In this document: piece after piece, positions 7,863-16,625 of the stretch | How the letters are laid out: each line of letters opens with the position of its first letter | Numbering within the stretch: position 1 is the stretch's first letter | Assembly: GCA_934717745.1 (NCBI GenBank) | Contig: CAKUZB010000001.1 | Span: 124,001-188,000, forward strand | DNA: 64,000 nt | Direction: 5' to 3' | DNA from: an uncultured Candidatus Melainabacteria bacterium | GTDB lineage: Bacteria; Cyanobacteriota; Vampirovibrionia; Gastranaerophilales; Gastranaerophilaceae | The notes under the pieces: model-generated | What the model saw: only the letters and a program-made list of their open reading frames with translations | Told to the model about the DNA's origin: nothing | Database searches by the model: none | Program-made: the position numbers and the translations under genes

Positions 7863-9452
7863 ATGATTTATTTTGACAATTTAACCTTAAAGGCTTTTGT
7901 AGAAGAAAATCGAGAATTTTTTACTAATGCAAGAATTCAAAAAATTCAGCAACCTACAAGACGTGAATTTATTTTTACTTTGCGAAACAACAGTGAAACT
8001 CGCAAATTTTACGTGAATATTACACCAAACCTACATCACGTATGTTTTATGAGCAAAGAAAACGAGGGAAAACGTTATATAACTATTCCGTCAAAACCTC
8101 CGATGTTTTGTATGCTTTTGAGAAAATACGTTGAGAGTGCAAAGATTATCAAGGTTGAACAACCTCATTATGAAAGAATTTTAGAACTTTATATTGAGGC
8201 TTATGATGAACTTGGTGGAAGAATGCCGTTGTGTCTTGCAATAGAACTTATGGGTAAACATTCAAATATCGCACTTTACAATTTGCGTACCGGCATGATT
8301 TTAGGCTGTGCACACAATGTCGGGGCTGAAAAGAGTCGTGATAGAGAAATGATGGGTAATGTTCCGTATATTTATCCGCCTAAACAAAATAAGCGTGATT
8401 TTTTGAGTTATTGCGGAAGTATTTGCTATGAAACTCTTGCAGATGATTTTTTAGGTTTTTCAAAACCTTTTGCTCAGATGTGTAAAGGGCTTGATTCTGA
8501 AAAAATAAAAGATTTTTTAGAGTTAAAGGGTGTTTCGCCTGTAATAAGTGAAGATTTTTCAACTTATTCTTTGTTTTCCGAACTATTAAATGGTATTTCT
8601 CAGCAAAATGTGAATGCGATGATTGATAATTATTTTTCATATCATCAAAATAAAGAGATTTTATCTGCATTAAAACAAAAATTACAGACAAATATTTTAC
8701 ACAAATTAAAAAAAGCGAATAATTCGTTAGAAAAAATCGAAAGACAACTTCAAAAAGAGAAAAATGCCGATAAATACAGAAAGTATGGCGATTTGATTAT
8801 GGCAAATCTTTATAATTTAAAGGATTTTCAAAAAAGTTGTACTTTAACAGATTGGGAAACAAATTCTGAAATTAAAATTGATTTAGACGAAACAAAAACG
8901 GCAAAAGACAATGCTAATCGATATTTTAAACTTTATAATAAAGCAAAACGTTCGACTGAAAAATTATTAGAATTAAAACAAGAATTAAGTGATGAAATAG
9001 GGTATTGTAATCAAACACTTTATACTATAGAAGTCGCTGATAATAACGAGATTTTGCAAGAAATCAAGCAAGAAATTTTTCCGGAAGAAAATACAAAGAA
9101 AACAAAATCAACACAAGTAGAAGAACGTGAAATTTTGGGACATTTGGTTTATGTTGGTAAAAACAATAAACAGAATGACTATATTATTTCAAAACTTGCA
9201 AAAGATAATGATTTGTGGTTTCACACACACACATGTGCGGGTTCTCACGTGCTTTTGAGGTTGCAAGGTAGCGAAGAACCGTCTGAGGAGTTGATTTATG
9301 AGTGTGCAAAGATTGCAAAACGTTTTTCGCAAGGAGCAAATTCAAGTAAAATCGGGGTGATTTACACAAAACGCAAGTATTTACGAAAACCTCCCGCAGC
9401 AAATTTAGGTTATGTAACTTACAAAAACGAACAAGAAATAATAATTGATTAG
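7863..9452 (+). CDS. rqcH: RqcH/NEMF-family ribosome quality control protein (NFACT)
   Basis: Binds stalled large ribosomal subunits carrying peptidyl-tRNA and directs C-terminal alanine tailing. 529 residues: NFACT-N/HhH region with the family segment ELMGKHSNIALYN (about 120-132), a coiled-coil middle (about 265-330, rich in K and E), and a C-terminal NFACT-R domain opening with ILGHLVYVGKNNKQND and containing DLWFHTHTCAGSHV. In older annotations this family is called fibronectin-binding protein FbpA. It starts one base after aroH. Slightly shorter than Firmicute members (about 570), mainly at the C-terminus. Confidence 0.92.
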   Translation: MIYFDNLTLKAFVEENREFFTNARIQKIQQPTRREFIFTLRNNSETRKFYVNITPNLHHVCFMSKENEGKRYITIPSKPPMFCMLLRKYVESAKIIKVEQPHYERILELYIEAYDELGGRMPLCLAIELMGKHSNIALYNLRTGMILGCAHNVGAEKSRDREMMGNVPYIYPPKQNKRDFLSYCGSICYETLADDFLGFSKPFAQMCKGLDSEKIKDFLELKGVSPVISEDFSTYSLFSELLNGISQQNVNAMIDNYFSYHQNKEILSALKQKLQTNILHKLKKANNSLEKIERQLQKEKNADKYRKYGDLIMANLYNLKDFQKSCTLTDWETNSEIKIDLDETKTAKDNANRYFKLYNKAKRSTEKLLELKQELSDEIGYCNQTLYTIEVADNNEILQEIKQEIFPEENTKKTKSTQVEEREILGHLVYVGKNNKQNDYIISKLAKDNDLWFHTHTCAGSHVLLRLQGSEEPSEELIYECAKIAKRFSQGANSSKIGVIYTKRKYLRKPPAANLGYVTYKNEQEIIID

Positions 9453-10081
9453 TGTAAATCTGTTGTATGGCAGTCTGTTCCACCTGTTTTTATAAGATTA
9501 TATTTATCAGCGATTTTTTCGACAGTTGCTTTTTTATGAAATTTTATAATTCCTCTGTGTCTGTCATAAGGATAAAAACATTCAAGTCCGTCAAGTCCAA
9601 ATGACATAAGAGTTTTTACAAATTTGTCTAAATTAATACACCAACAACATGCAGGGTGTGCAAGAACTGTAATTCCGCCTGCATTGTGGATTGCAGGAAT
9701 TAATTTTTTAATATCTCTTTTTGCAAAAATTCTTACAATATCAAGTTCAGTTTCTTTCTTTGAATTTGCCAAAAAAGGTTTAAGGCATTCATTATTTACG
9801 TCAATTCCGTAGGCTAATAAGTGAAAAAAAGTGGTTTTATACCAACAATCAAACTCAATTGCCGGAATTACCATGTTTTCTTGAGAAATTTCAGATATTT
9901 TATGTGCTTCAACCGTATTGTGGTCTGCAATTGCGATGTATTGATAACCTTTATTTTTTGCTTGGTTCAAAATCTCCTCTGGAGTAGCCTGTCCGTCAGA
10001 GTACGTTGTGTGTATATGTAAATTTACGTTATTTTCAAAATCTTTTTCAGTAAAGGTTTTTATTAATTCTTTGTAATTCAT
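9449..10081 (-). CDS. PHP-domain metal-dependent phosphoesterase
   Basis: 210 residues. PHP motifs: NLHIHTTYSDG (motif I, metal-binding His pair and Asp), IADHNTV (motif II), PAIEFDC (motif III region, Glu), a His near AIHNAGGITVLAHPAC (motif IV) and GGTDCHTTDLH at the very end. These fit the small stand-alone TrpH/YciV-type family, whose members hydrolyse 3',5'-bisphosphates or short RNA 5' ends; substrate not established here. The start at 10081 is chosen because a longer frame would run into the divergent gene's coding region. The stop overlaps the end of rqcH by four bases on the opposite strand. Confidence 0.85.
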   Translation of the reverse strand: MNYKELIKTFTEKDFENNVNLHIHTTYSDGQATPEEILNQAKNKGYQYIAIADHNTVEAHKISEISQENMVIPAIEFDCWYKTTFFHLLAYGIDVNNECLKPFLANSKKETELDIVRIFAKRDIKKLIPAIHNAGGITVLAHPACCWCINLDKFVKTLMSFGLDGLECFYPYDRHRGIIKFHKKATVEKIADKYNLIKTGGTDCHTTDLH

Positions 10082-10111
10082 TTTAAAAATCAGTCCATTT
10101 GTTATAAAATG

Positions 10112-10121
10112 ATTATACAAT
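10112..10121. promoter_or_regulatory. Overlapping divergent -10 elements
   Basis: ATTATA at 10112-10117 reads TATAAT on the minus strand (for the PHP gene), and TACAAT at 10116-10121 can serve the plus-strand membrane-protein gene. The two share bases, suggesting one bidirectional promoter. Confidence 0.45.
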
Positions 10122-10141
10122 AAAAATGAGGTTAACGAATA

Positions 10142-11068
10142 ATGGCAAAAGATAATAAAACCGTATTTGAAATATTTATAGAGGGTGTTGGAATTTATGC
10201 AAAACATTTTACAACATTTTTTAAATATATGTCGTTTCCAATTTGGGGGCAACTTTTGGGTGTAGTTTTATCTTTGGCTTTGCCTTTGTGGTTTGCTTTT
10301 AATGTTTCTACAGCATTTTCGGATAGCAATCTTGCTTATGTTATTACTTTATTGTTATGTATTCCGGGGCTAATTATTTTTACAAAAGCATTGTGGGAAT
10401 ACTTAGTTGCCTATGTTGCCGTTAATTCAATGACAGAAAATACAGTAAAATCAGGCAGAATTTATGATATAAATGCTCATAAAAAAGTTGCAACAATGTC
10501 TAAAAGAGTTGGAGAATTTGTTGTTTTATGGCTTTTATTTGGGTTGTTTTCCTTGATTGGAATACTTCCGCCAATGTGGTTTTTTGTGATAATAATTTTT
10601 GTATTTATTGTATTAATTTTTCAAGTGTTCACTTTTGAAAAAAATCTTACACCTTGGGAATGTTTTATAAGAAGTAAAGATTTGGTTAAAACCAATTTTT
10701 GGGGAACGGTTGGCTTGATGATTTTAGTCGGTGGTCTGACTTATTTTTTACTTCCAAAAATTGCTGAAATGATTTTTGATTTTTTACGTTTTACGGTTTT
10801 ATTAAATATGTGGTTTGACCCGTTGATTTCGACAAGTTTACCGCTAGACCAATGGAATTCAGCATTGTCTGCGTTGAATGTTTCTTATATGATAACATCT
10901 CTTGAAATTACAAAAACAATTGTATCAACTTTAATTTCAACCCTTGTAATTTTCTATACGTTGCCATTACGTTCAATCTGTTGGACTTTATGGTATAAAC
11001 AGTTAAGTATTAATGAAATTAAATCAAAAAAATCTAAATCTAAAAAGGCAAAATCCGAAAATGTTTAG
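10142..11068 (+). CDS. Polytopic membrane protein of unknown function
   Basis: 308 residues with about six hydrophobic spans (roughly 38-58, 66-90, 128-150, 152-170, 190-210 and 255-285) and a highly basic cytoplasmic tail of Lys/Ser repeats (KSKKSKSKKAKS). GAGG lies 9 bases before the ATG. The architecture recalls the small membrane-protein families often labelled as glycerophosphodiester phosphodiesterase membrane-domain-like, but I see no catalytic motif. It overlaps the following zinc-ribbon gene by 8 bases and leads into rph. Confidence 0.75.
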   Translation: MAKDNKTVFEIFIEGVGIYAKHFTTFFKYMSFPIWGQLLGVVLSLALPLWFAFNVSTAFSDSNLAYVITLLLCIPGLIIFTKALWEYLVAYVAVNSMTENTVKSGRIYDINAHKKVATMSKRVGEFVVLWLLFGLFSLIGILPPMWFFVIIIFVFIVLIFQVFTFEKNLTPWECFIRSKDLVKTNFWGTVGLMILVGGLTYFLLPKIAEMIFDFLRFTVLLNMWFDPLISTSLPLDQWNSALSALNVSYMITSLEITKTIVSTLISTLVIFYTLPLRSICWTLWYKQLSINEIKSKKSKSKKAKSENV

Positions 11069-11276
11069 ATGTAAAAATTGTAAAAATATTGATAAATTTG
11101 AATTGATGTTTGCTGAGGATTATCAAGGCAACAGGGATTTTAAACAAAAATATAATAGCAAGCGTCAAATTGAGATTACAATTGATGGATATTCATTTGT
11201 TCCGACATTGGATTTTATGAATGAACATGCAGTTTGCAAATATTGTGGACACATTTTTACTTGGCAATACGAATAA
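11061..11276 (+). CDS. Small zinc-ribbon protein
   Basis: 71 residues starting at the ATG that overlaps the stop of the membrane-protein gene. Two CxxC pairs, RCKNCKN at the N-terminus and CKYCGH near the C-terminus, should bind one zinc ion. The segment between is short and beta-rich. The gene lies 12 bases before rph. Function unknown; coupling to RNase PH suggests, but does not prove, an RNA-related role. Confidence 0.75.
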   Translation: MFRCKNCKNIDKFELMFAEDYQGNRDFKQKYNSKRQIEITIDGYSFVPTLDFMNEHAVCKYCGHIFTWQYE

Positions 11277-11288
11277 GAAAGGCAAAAT

Positions 11289-11987
11289 ATGAGAAAAGAC
11301 GGAAGAAAAAATAACGAATTAAGACCGGTTCATTTTACAAAGGATTTTACAAAAAATGCACTAGGTTCAGTTTTAGTCGAATTTGGTGATACAAAAGTCA
11401 TAACAACTGCTTCAGTTGCTATGAAACAACCAAAATGGATGGACAAAGATTCAACTCAAGGCTGGGTTACAGCAGAATATTCTCTTTTACCGTCTTCAAC
11501 TTCTACAAGATGTGAAAGAGAAAGAACTAAAATTTCAGGAAGAACTCAAGAAATTCAAAGACTTATCGGAAGAAGTTTGAGAGCCTGTGTTGATATGGAA
11601 AAACTTCCTAAAATGACTATTACGATTGATGCTGATGTTATTCAAGCAGACGGCGGAACAAGAACTGCAAGTATTTGCGGAGGTTTCATTGCTTTAAAAA
11701 TTGCGATTAAAAAATTAATGGAGCAAGGTCTTTTGGAAGAAAATCCAATTATTGAGGAAATTGGTGCAATTTCTTGTGGAATTGTTGATGGCGATGTTCG
11801 TCTTGATTTGTGTTATGAAGAAGATTCTCATGCTCAGGTTGATTCAAATGTTGTAATGACAAAGTCCGGTAAAATTATTGAGTTTCAAACAACCGCAGAG
11901 GGCGAACCTTATGAGCAATCTCAACTAATTGAAATTTTTAATATGGCAAAATCCGGTATTGAACAAATAATTAATATGTATGAATAG
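11289..11987 (+). CDS. rph: Ribonuclease PH
   Basis: Phosphorolytic exonuclease trimming the 3' ends of tRNA precursors. The 232 residues match the family (about 240). Motifs: RKDGRKNNELRPV at the N-terminus, STSTRCERERTKISGRTQEIQ in the middle with the conserved Arg cluster, RLIGRSLRA, and the phosphate/metal region DADVIQADGGTRTASI. AAGG lies 6 bases before the ATG. Last gene of the 10142-11987 run, closed by a strong bidirectional terminator. Confidence 0.96.
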   Translation: MRKDGRKNNELRPVHFTKDFTKNALGSVLVEFGDTKVITTASVAMKQPKWMDKDSTQGWVTAEYSLLPSSTSTRCERERTKISGRTQEIQRLIGRSLRACVDMEKLPKMTITIDADVIQADGGTRTASICGGFIALKIAIKKLMEQGLLEENPIIEEIGAISCGIVDGDVRLDLCYEEDSHAQVDSNVVMTKSGKIIEFQTTAEGEPYEQSQLIEIFNMAKSGIEQIINMYE

Positions 11988-12000
11988 TTTAATAAAGAAA

Positions 12001-12036
12001 AACGGACTCGATTAAAAATCGAGTCCGTTTTTTTTT
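12001..12036. terminator. Bidirectional terminator between rph and the PurD-like gene
   Basis: Perfect 12-bp stem AACGGACTCGAT (12001-12012)/ATCGAGTCCGTT (12018-12029), with at least nine T residues after it on the plus strand. It sits between two convergent genes. Confidence 0.88.
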
Positions 12037-12046
12037 TATTTGAAAT

Positions 12047-13312
12047 TTATCTAAAATCAGGAATTAAACACAAATCTTTTCTGTGTTTTTTACCGTCAAA
12101 TTCAATTAATTCAATTTCGTCATACAAGTTTTCAACCGCATGAGAGATTGTTTTTGCGTTTTTTGTAATTAATAAAGTTCTGTCGCCAACAGTTTCGTAT
12201 TCCAAATATTTGTTTTTGATAGTATTGAAGTGAGCAACTTTTGTCGACTCGTCTAATTTGTCTAATCCTGATATTATTGAACCGCTTTTTCTGCCTGCTG
12301 AAAGAACCGCAGAAACAGCAAAATTTTCGGACATCGCAATATTTTCATAATCATCTGCAAATGTACCCATTGCACATGCTTGAATTAGGTCGAATAAATT
12401 TTCGTCCATAATAGATAAAACCCCTTGACAGTCGTGTTCTTGAAGTGAAGTATTATATTCCAGAGCAACAATTTGGTTTTCAGGTGTTAAAACTGCATCT
12501 AAACCTAAAATTCCGACGTACGGAGTTCCGTTTTCTGCTAAGCGATTAAGAGTCGGGAAGATAATTTCTTCCAGAATAAATCTTTCGTTATCTGCTGAAA
12601 TCTTATAATCTGGTGTGTAACAACCCATTCCAGAGGTTAAAACTCCAAAATCTCCATCGTGTGAGAATTTGTAGTTTGCAACACTTGAAAGAGGTAGAGC
12701 GTTGTAGCCGTCTGTAACTACGTAATAAGAAAATTCGTGTCCATAAACGTAATCTTCAATAATTACACGTTGTTCGCCTCGCAAAAAGGATTCTTCGATG
12801 AATGATTTTGCAATAGAGTATGTACTGCAAACCAATGTTCCATTAACCCCTCGGTGTTCGTCTGTTTTAGTTACGATAGGCATTTGACAGTTTCTAATAT
12901 AATCAAGGGCTAAATTAGATTTTTCAAAAATCCCAAATTTTGGTGTTGGAATTCTTAATTTATACATAAATTTTTTGCCATAAGATTTGCAAGTACAAAT
13001 TTCTGCACTTTGAGCAGTCGGTCCAAATACTAACTGTCCGTTGTCTGCAAAAAATCCTGCAATATCTGCTTTAATTGCTTTTTCGCTTGAAACGACAGTT
13101 AAATCAATGTTGTTTTCTAATGCAAATTCCAATAGTTCAATTGGTGAATCTTCGCTTATATCAACGCATGTGCAAAATTCCTTCATTGCATCATTGCCTC
13201 TTGCAACAAAAATTTTTTCAACACATTCAAGTTCGGATAATTTTTTAGCAAATGCAAATTCTTTTGCACAATTTCCAATAATTAATACATTTTTACGATT
13301 TATTTTTTCCAT
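12047..13312 (-). CDS. PurD-like ATP-grasp ligase (divergent phosphoribosylamine-glycine ligase)
   Basis: 421 residues, the length of GAR synthetase, which joins phosphoribosylamine and glycine in purine synthesis. Correspondences: N-terminal Rossmann segment NVLIIGNCAKE; the PurD-typical SSVANYKFSHDGDFG and TSGMGCYTPD stretch; GILGLDAVLTPENQIVALEYN with the metal-binding Glu and Asn. The hallmark 'RFGDPE' after this is replaced by TSLQEHDCQ, and the glycine-rich ATP loop is TDEHRGVNGT rather than 'GKGV'. It may be the lineage's own PurD or a paralogue with another substrate. A perfect TATAAT ends six bases before the ATG and no Shine-Dalgarno is present, so the mRNA is probably leaderless. 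Confidence 0.75.
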   Translation of the reverse strand: MEKINRKNVLIIGNCAKEFAFAKKLSELECVEKIFVARGNDAMKEFCTCVDISEDSPIELLEFALENNIDLTVVSSEKAIKADIAGFFADNGQLVFGPTAQSAEICTCKSYGKKFMYKLRIPTPKFGIFEKSNLALDYIRNCQMPIVTKTDEHRGVNGTLVCSTYSIAKSFIEESFLRGEQRVIIEDYVYGHEFSYYVVTDGYNALPLSSVANYKFSHDGDFGVLTSGMGCYTPDYKISADNERFILEEIIFPTLNRLAENGTPYVGILGLDAVLTPENQIVALEYNTSLQEHDCQGVLSIMDENLFDLIQACAMGTFADDYENIAMSENFAVSAVLSAGRKSGSIISGLDKLDESTKVAHFNTIKNKYLEYETVGDRTLLITKNAKTISHAVENLYDEIELIEFDGKKHRKDLCLIPDFR

Positions 13313-13459
13313 AAAAAGATTATACTACATAAAAAGAATGAGATTTGTTAAGAAATATTAAAAATTTCTGATAAATTTCGATAAAAAATATGACTTTTAA
13401 TTTTTCTTCATTAAATACTTTACGTTGAGAGAGAAAAATTCGCGAGAGAGGACTACATA

Positions 13460-13714
13460 ATGGCAAACACAAATAATTTAATTTCTATATTTAACAAGGT
13501 TTTAACCCCGACAACTATTCAACAAAGACAAACAACAGCACAACCTGTTCAAACTGTTGATACAACAAATCCGTTCAATCCGAACCCATTTGTTAATACA
13601 AAAGTTGATATGAATACATACGCAAAAAACAGACCTGTTCAAGGCGGTTATTTTGCAGGTTACTACAACGGAAAACCAAATATTGTTGGCAGAAGACTTT
13701 TTGTTGAAGTTTAG
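13460..13714 (+). CDS. Small Asn/Thr/Gln-rich protein of unknown function
   Basis: 84 residues, no signal peptide, no membrane span. The N-terminal half is low complexity (T, Q, N, P); the C-terminal part is GGYFAGYYNGKPNIVGRR. The region just upstream has purine-rich repeats (GAGAGAGAAAAATTCGCGAGAGAGG), the last of which serves as ribosome site. Monocistronic. Not recognised. Confidence 0.65.
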   Translation: MANTNNLISIFNKVLTPTTIQQRQTTAQPVQTVDTTNPFNPNPFVNTKVDMNTYAKNRPVQGGYFAGYYNGKPNIVGRRLFVEV

Positions 13715-13795
13715 TACTTTTTGCAAATAAATTTGATTTTATCAGATTGTTTATAAAAATTTCATAATTGATAAGGTAAAGATGAGCAGGACACA

Positions 13796-14824
13796 TTAAA
13801 TCAATTGATTAGTGTGTCCTCCTTGCATGTAATCTTTTATAGTATTTAATGATGTTTTTAAAATTCTCTCTATGGAATCTTGTGTACTGTAGGCAACATG
13901 CGGTGTTAAAATGACGTTGTCCAATTGTGCTAATTTTCTGGTTATTACAAGTTTTTCAATACAATTTGGGTTAGATTTTTTTATTTTGGCTGTTATATTT
14001 TTTTCTGAAAAAGCGATATTTTCGCATTCAATTACATCTAACCCTGCACCAGCAAGGTTTTCTGTTATTATAGCGTCATATAAATCTTCTGTGTTTACAA
14101 GTTCACCTCGTGAGGTATTTATCAAAAATGCCGTTGATTTCATTATCGCAAACTCTTTTCTGGTAATTATTTCACGAGTGTCCTTTGTTAAGGGAACATG
14201 TAACGTGATTATGTCTGAATTTTTCAGTAAGGTTGTTTTATCTGTGTATTTGACGTTATATTTTTCGATTATCTCCGGATTTTCTCGCTCGTCAATGGCT
14301 AAAATATTCATTCCGAATGCATTAGCAACTTTACAAACTTCTGCACCTATCGCACCTGTCCCAATTACACCGAGTGTAAGTTTGTCTAATTCTCTGCCAA
14401 CATAGTTGTGATATTCGAATTTGTAGGCTTTGACATCTCTTTGTGCAATAAAAATTTTTCTGATTAAATTAATCATTAGTCCAAAAGTATATTGTACGAC
14501 GGCTTTACAGCCATAGTTTTCGACGTTCAAAACTTTTATGTTTTTGTTTTTGCAATCCTCAAGACTGATGTGGTCGTACCCTGTAGAGCGAGTTGAAAGA
14601 ATTTTTAAATTAGGAAAATTACTTAAAACCGTATCATTTATACTAGAAGTGATAAAAACACTTACAACAGTTGCTTCATTTTTTAGATGTTCAGGTAAAT
14701 TTTCAACTGTAATTTCGTTCAGGCTTTCCTCAAAAAAATGAATATCAAACCCCTCAAGTTTATTCTTTTTGAAAAAATCTTGTTCAGATGGTTTATAGTC
14801 AAATAAAAGTACTTTTATTATCAT
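13796..14824 (-). CDS. D-isomer specific 2-hydroxyacid dehydrogenase (D-lactate dehydrogenase-like)
   Basis: 342 residues. NAD-dependent interconversion of a 2-keto acid and a D-2-hydroxy acid. NAD-binding motif GVIGTGAIGAEV (about 155-166), the catalytic Arg in NTSRGELVN, Glu in AGLDVIECE and His in LTPHVAYS. The pattern YDHISLEDCKNKNIKVLNVE is typical of the LdhA/FldH branch, so lactate or a phenyllactate-type substrate is likely. AAAAGGAG precedes the ATG. A hairpin (AGGACACA/TGTGTCCT, 13787-13817) overlaps the stop codon. Confidence 0.9.
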   Translation of the reverse strand: MIIKVLLFDYKPSEQDFFKKNKLEGFDIHFFEESLNEITVENLPEHLKNEATVVSVFITSSINDTVLSNFPNLKILSTRSTGYDHISLEDCKNKNIKVLNVENYGCKAVVQYTFGLMINLIRKIFIAQRDVKAYKFEYHNYVGRELDKLTLGVIGTGAIGAEVCKVANAFGMNILAIDERENPEIIEKYNVKYTDKTTLLKNSDIITLHVPLTKDTREIITRKEFAIMKSTAFLINTSRGELVNTEDLYDAIITENLAGAGLDVIECENIAFSEKNITAKIKKSNPNCIEKLVITRKLAQLDNVILTPHVAYSTQDSIERILKTSLNTIKDYMQGGHTNQLI

Positions 14825-15022
14825 GATTTCTCCTTTTTTAGAAATTATTGCCGAATATAATAATTTTTTCTATTGTACAAAATGACAAAGAAAAAATGAA
14901 TTGTATTGTCTAAATGTCGAATGAATAAACAGCGAAAATAACGTAAATTATTAGTATAAGAATCTGTTTCCACGTAATTCTTCTGTGATTAGACAGAGCA
15001 AAAATTTAGACGTGGGGCAAAA

Positions 15023-15050
15023 AGGACAAGGTGATTTGCGACCTTGTCCT
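15023..15050 (-). terminator. Hairpin with T-run on the minus strand
   Basis: 10-bp stem AGGACAAGGT/ACCTTGTCCT; on the minus strand followed by TTTTG. Could end the transcript of the GH13-like gene. Confidence 0.55.
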
Positions 15051-15063
15051 CTTAATTTAAAAT

Positions 15064-15098
15064 ATTCCGCCGACACTTCGTGTCGGCGGAATGTTTTT
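15064..15098. terminator. GC-rich perfect hairpin
   Basis: 13-bp perfect stem ATTCCGCCGACAC (15064-15076)/GTGTCGGCGGAAT (15080-15092) with a 3-base loop and GTTTTTTA after it on the plus strand; the minus-strand side has ATTTTAAATT. Directly downstream of the gene ending at 15108. Confidence 0.7.
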
Positions 15099-15107
15099 TA
15101 TAAAAAA

Positions 15108-16577
15108 TTATTGATACATTGTATGTAAAAATTCGTTGTAGACATCTGAGGTATATTTTTTAGAGGCATCAGATGTGTTAAAAATATTATTGTAATGGCT
15201 TGTAACATCGCCATAGGTTGAACGATTTTCGCCATACTCCATTAAATCGTGAGTATTTGAATAAGGACTTAGCGGGAATAAATCGTGCATTTGCATATAA
15301 ACAGGAAGTTTCCAACCTGATTCTCTGTATGCGTTTAACGAATTTTTAATTCTGTTTAATCTTTGTTCAAAAGGCATTCCACCTCTGTCGTTGTCATCAG
15401 AGATTATCGGGCCTGCTGCATATTCGTCATTCCAACGTTGTTTGTCGTATTCGTGAAGTACGCTGTTAAAATTATCTGCTCGACCCCAGTCGTTTCCGGC
15501 AGTTAAGCCCATTTCTTTAAATCGGGGATTTAAATCGCATTTTTCACCAATTAGAGCAATGTCATTTCTGCCTGTTTTTGAACGGATTTGTTGGGTTATG
15601 TATTGCATTTGTTTGAAGTTTGGAACTGCACCTGAACCGCAATAGTTGCCCATATCCCAATTACCAACGTGTTTTGCACTGTCAAAGAAGATTGAATCAA
15701 AACCTAAGTCAACAGCCCAACAACAAGCATCAATGTAGGCTTTTTCGTGTTTATTCCAGTCAAAAGGTTCGCCTTTTACGGTCATTTGACCTGCCGAAAG
15801 TGGCATTCTTATACCTGTTTTTAAACCTCTCAAATGAGCCATATCATTGAAGGCTTTGACTTGTTCATCGTCGCCCATTTTTTGATTTCCTCGAGAAAGT
15901 TTATCTGAGGTTAAATTTTTTGAAATTCCAGAATGTAAATCAACTGTGTAAAGCGAAGAACGTCCTGTTCTTCCGTCATTTTCTCTGTACATTGCAGGAT
16001 ACAATTGAGAAAGTACAATACAATTTGCATTACTCTTGCTTGATGGTGGAATTGCCGGAAGCAATTTCATAACATTAAGTAAACCCTCACTTTTTTTGTC
16101 GCCCTCGGTTAGAGCAACTGTTCTGGGGTTAATTTCGATATAATTTGCTCGTCGCCCCCATTTGTCGCCATAGTTTGGAGTTGGAATGTATGAAGGTATT
16201 CCCGGATAACAACTTGGCTGTTTATTAAGAGTGCAAATAGATTGAATTGCATCCATTGGGGTACGTTTTAGTAAATCTTCCGGTCGTGTTGCAACCCATT
16301 TTTTCCAACCTGTGTCGCCACCTTTAAATAAATCCCTTTTTGTTTGGTTATCTTCATAAACATCGTTGTTACCTTTTAGTATCCAAAAAAGTTTTTTTGC
16401 AGGTTGTTGGTCGCCATAATATCCTTTAAAGTTTACGATTGCTTTGTTGTAAACTCCAGAAAGTTCTAATGCAGATGCGGAAGTTTTCTTCAACTCTTTT
16501 GGTGTTGTCATTAGAGATGAAGAATTAACATTTATTTTTTGTGCGAATTTAACCGAATTTACGGACTGAACTTTCAT
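15108..16577 (-). CDS. GH13-like (alpha-amylase superfamily) barrel protein with lineage-type N-terminus
   Basis: 489 residues. A TIM-barrel resembling the alpha-amylase family: KTGIRMPLSAG, then LGFDSIFFDSAKHVG (region II, putative nucleophile Asp), ALIGEKCD (region III, putative acid/base Glu) and YMQMHD (region IV). The Arg that lies two residues before the nucleophile in GH13 enzymes is Phe here, so catalysis by the standard mechanism is uncertain. The N-terminal 70 residues are low complexity with NFKGYYGDQQPAKKLFW, a segment unlike known amylases. No signal peptide is visible. The ATG has no clear Shine-Dalgarno sequence. Confidence 0.65.
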   Translation of the reverse strand: MKVQSVNSVKFAQKINVNSSSLMTTPKELKKTSASALELSGVYNKAIVNFKGYYGDQQPAKKLFWILKGNNDVYEDNQTKRDLFKGGDTGWKKWVATRPEDLLKRTPMDAIQSICTLNKQPSCYPGIPSYIPTPNYGDKWGRRANYIEINPRTVALTEGDKKSEGLLNVMKLLPAIPPSSKSNANCIVLSQLYPAMYRENDGRTGRSSLYTVDLHSGISKNLTSDKLSRGNQKMGDDEQVKAFNDMAHLRGLKTGIRMPLSAGQMTVKGEPFDWNKHEKAYIDACCWAVDLGFDSIFFDSAKHVGNWDMGNYCGSGAVPNFKQMQYITQQIRSKTGRNDIALIGEKCDLNPRFKEMGLTAGNDWGRADNFNSVLHEYDKQRWNDEYAAGPIISDDNDRGGMPFEQRLNRIKNSLNAYRESGWKLPVYMQMHDLFPLSPYSNTHDLMEYGENRSTYGDVTSHYNNIFNTSDASKKYTSDVYNEFLHTMYQ

Positions 16578-16625
16578 AATAAGATTAAGGTGTGTAATAA
16601 GATTTTTTGCTAAGGCATGAAAAAT

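Larger units (their letters stand above)
14955..15098 (+). ncRNA. Candidate structured RNA in a 283-base gap
   Basis: Between two minus-strand genes (14825-15107) the plus strand shows a possible -10 TATAAG (14955-14960). Nested stems follow: CCACGT (14970-14975) with ACGTGG further on, enclosing TCTGT/ACAGA. Then come a hairpin AGGACAAGGT/ACCTTGTCCT (15023-15050) and a terminator-like hairpin (15064-15092) with T-run. The same bases could instead be minus-strand terminators after the gene at 15108 plus the leader of the dehydrogenase gene. No RNA family recognised. Confidence 0.3.

Noticed and set aside
13786..13817. Hairpin overlapping the dehydrogenase stop as terminator
   Set aside because: The stem AGGACACA/TGTGTCCT is clear, but neither strand has a T-run, so I do not call it a terminator.
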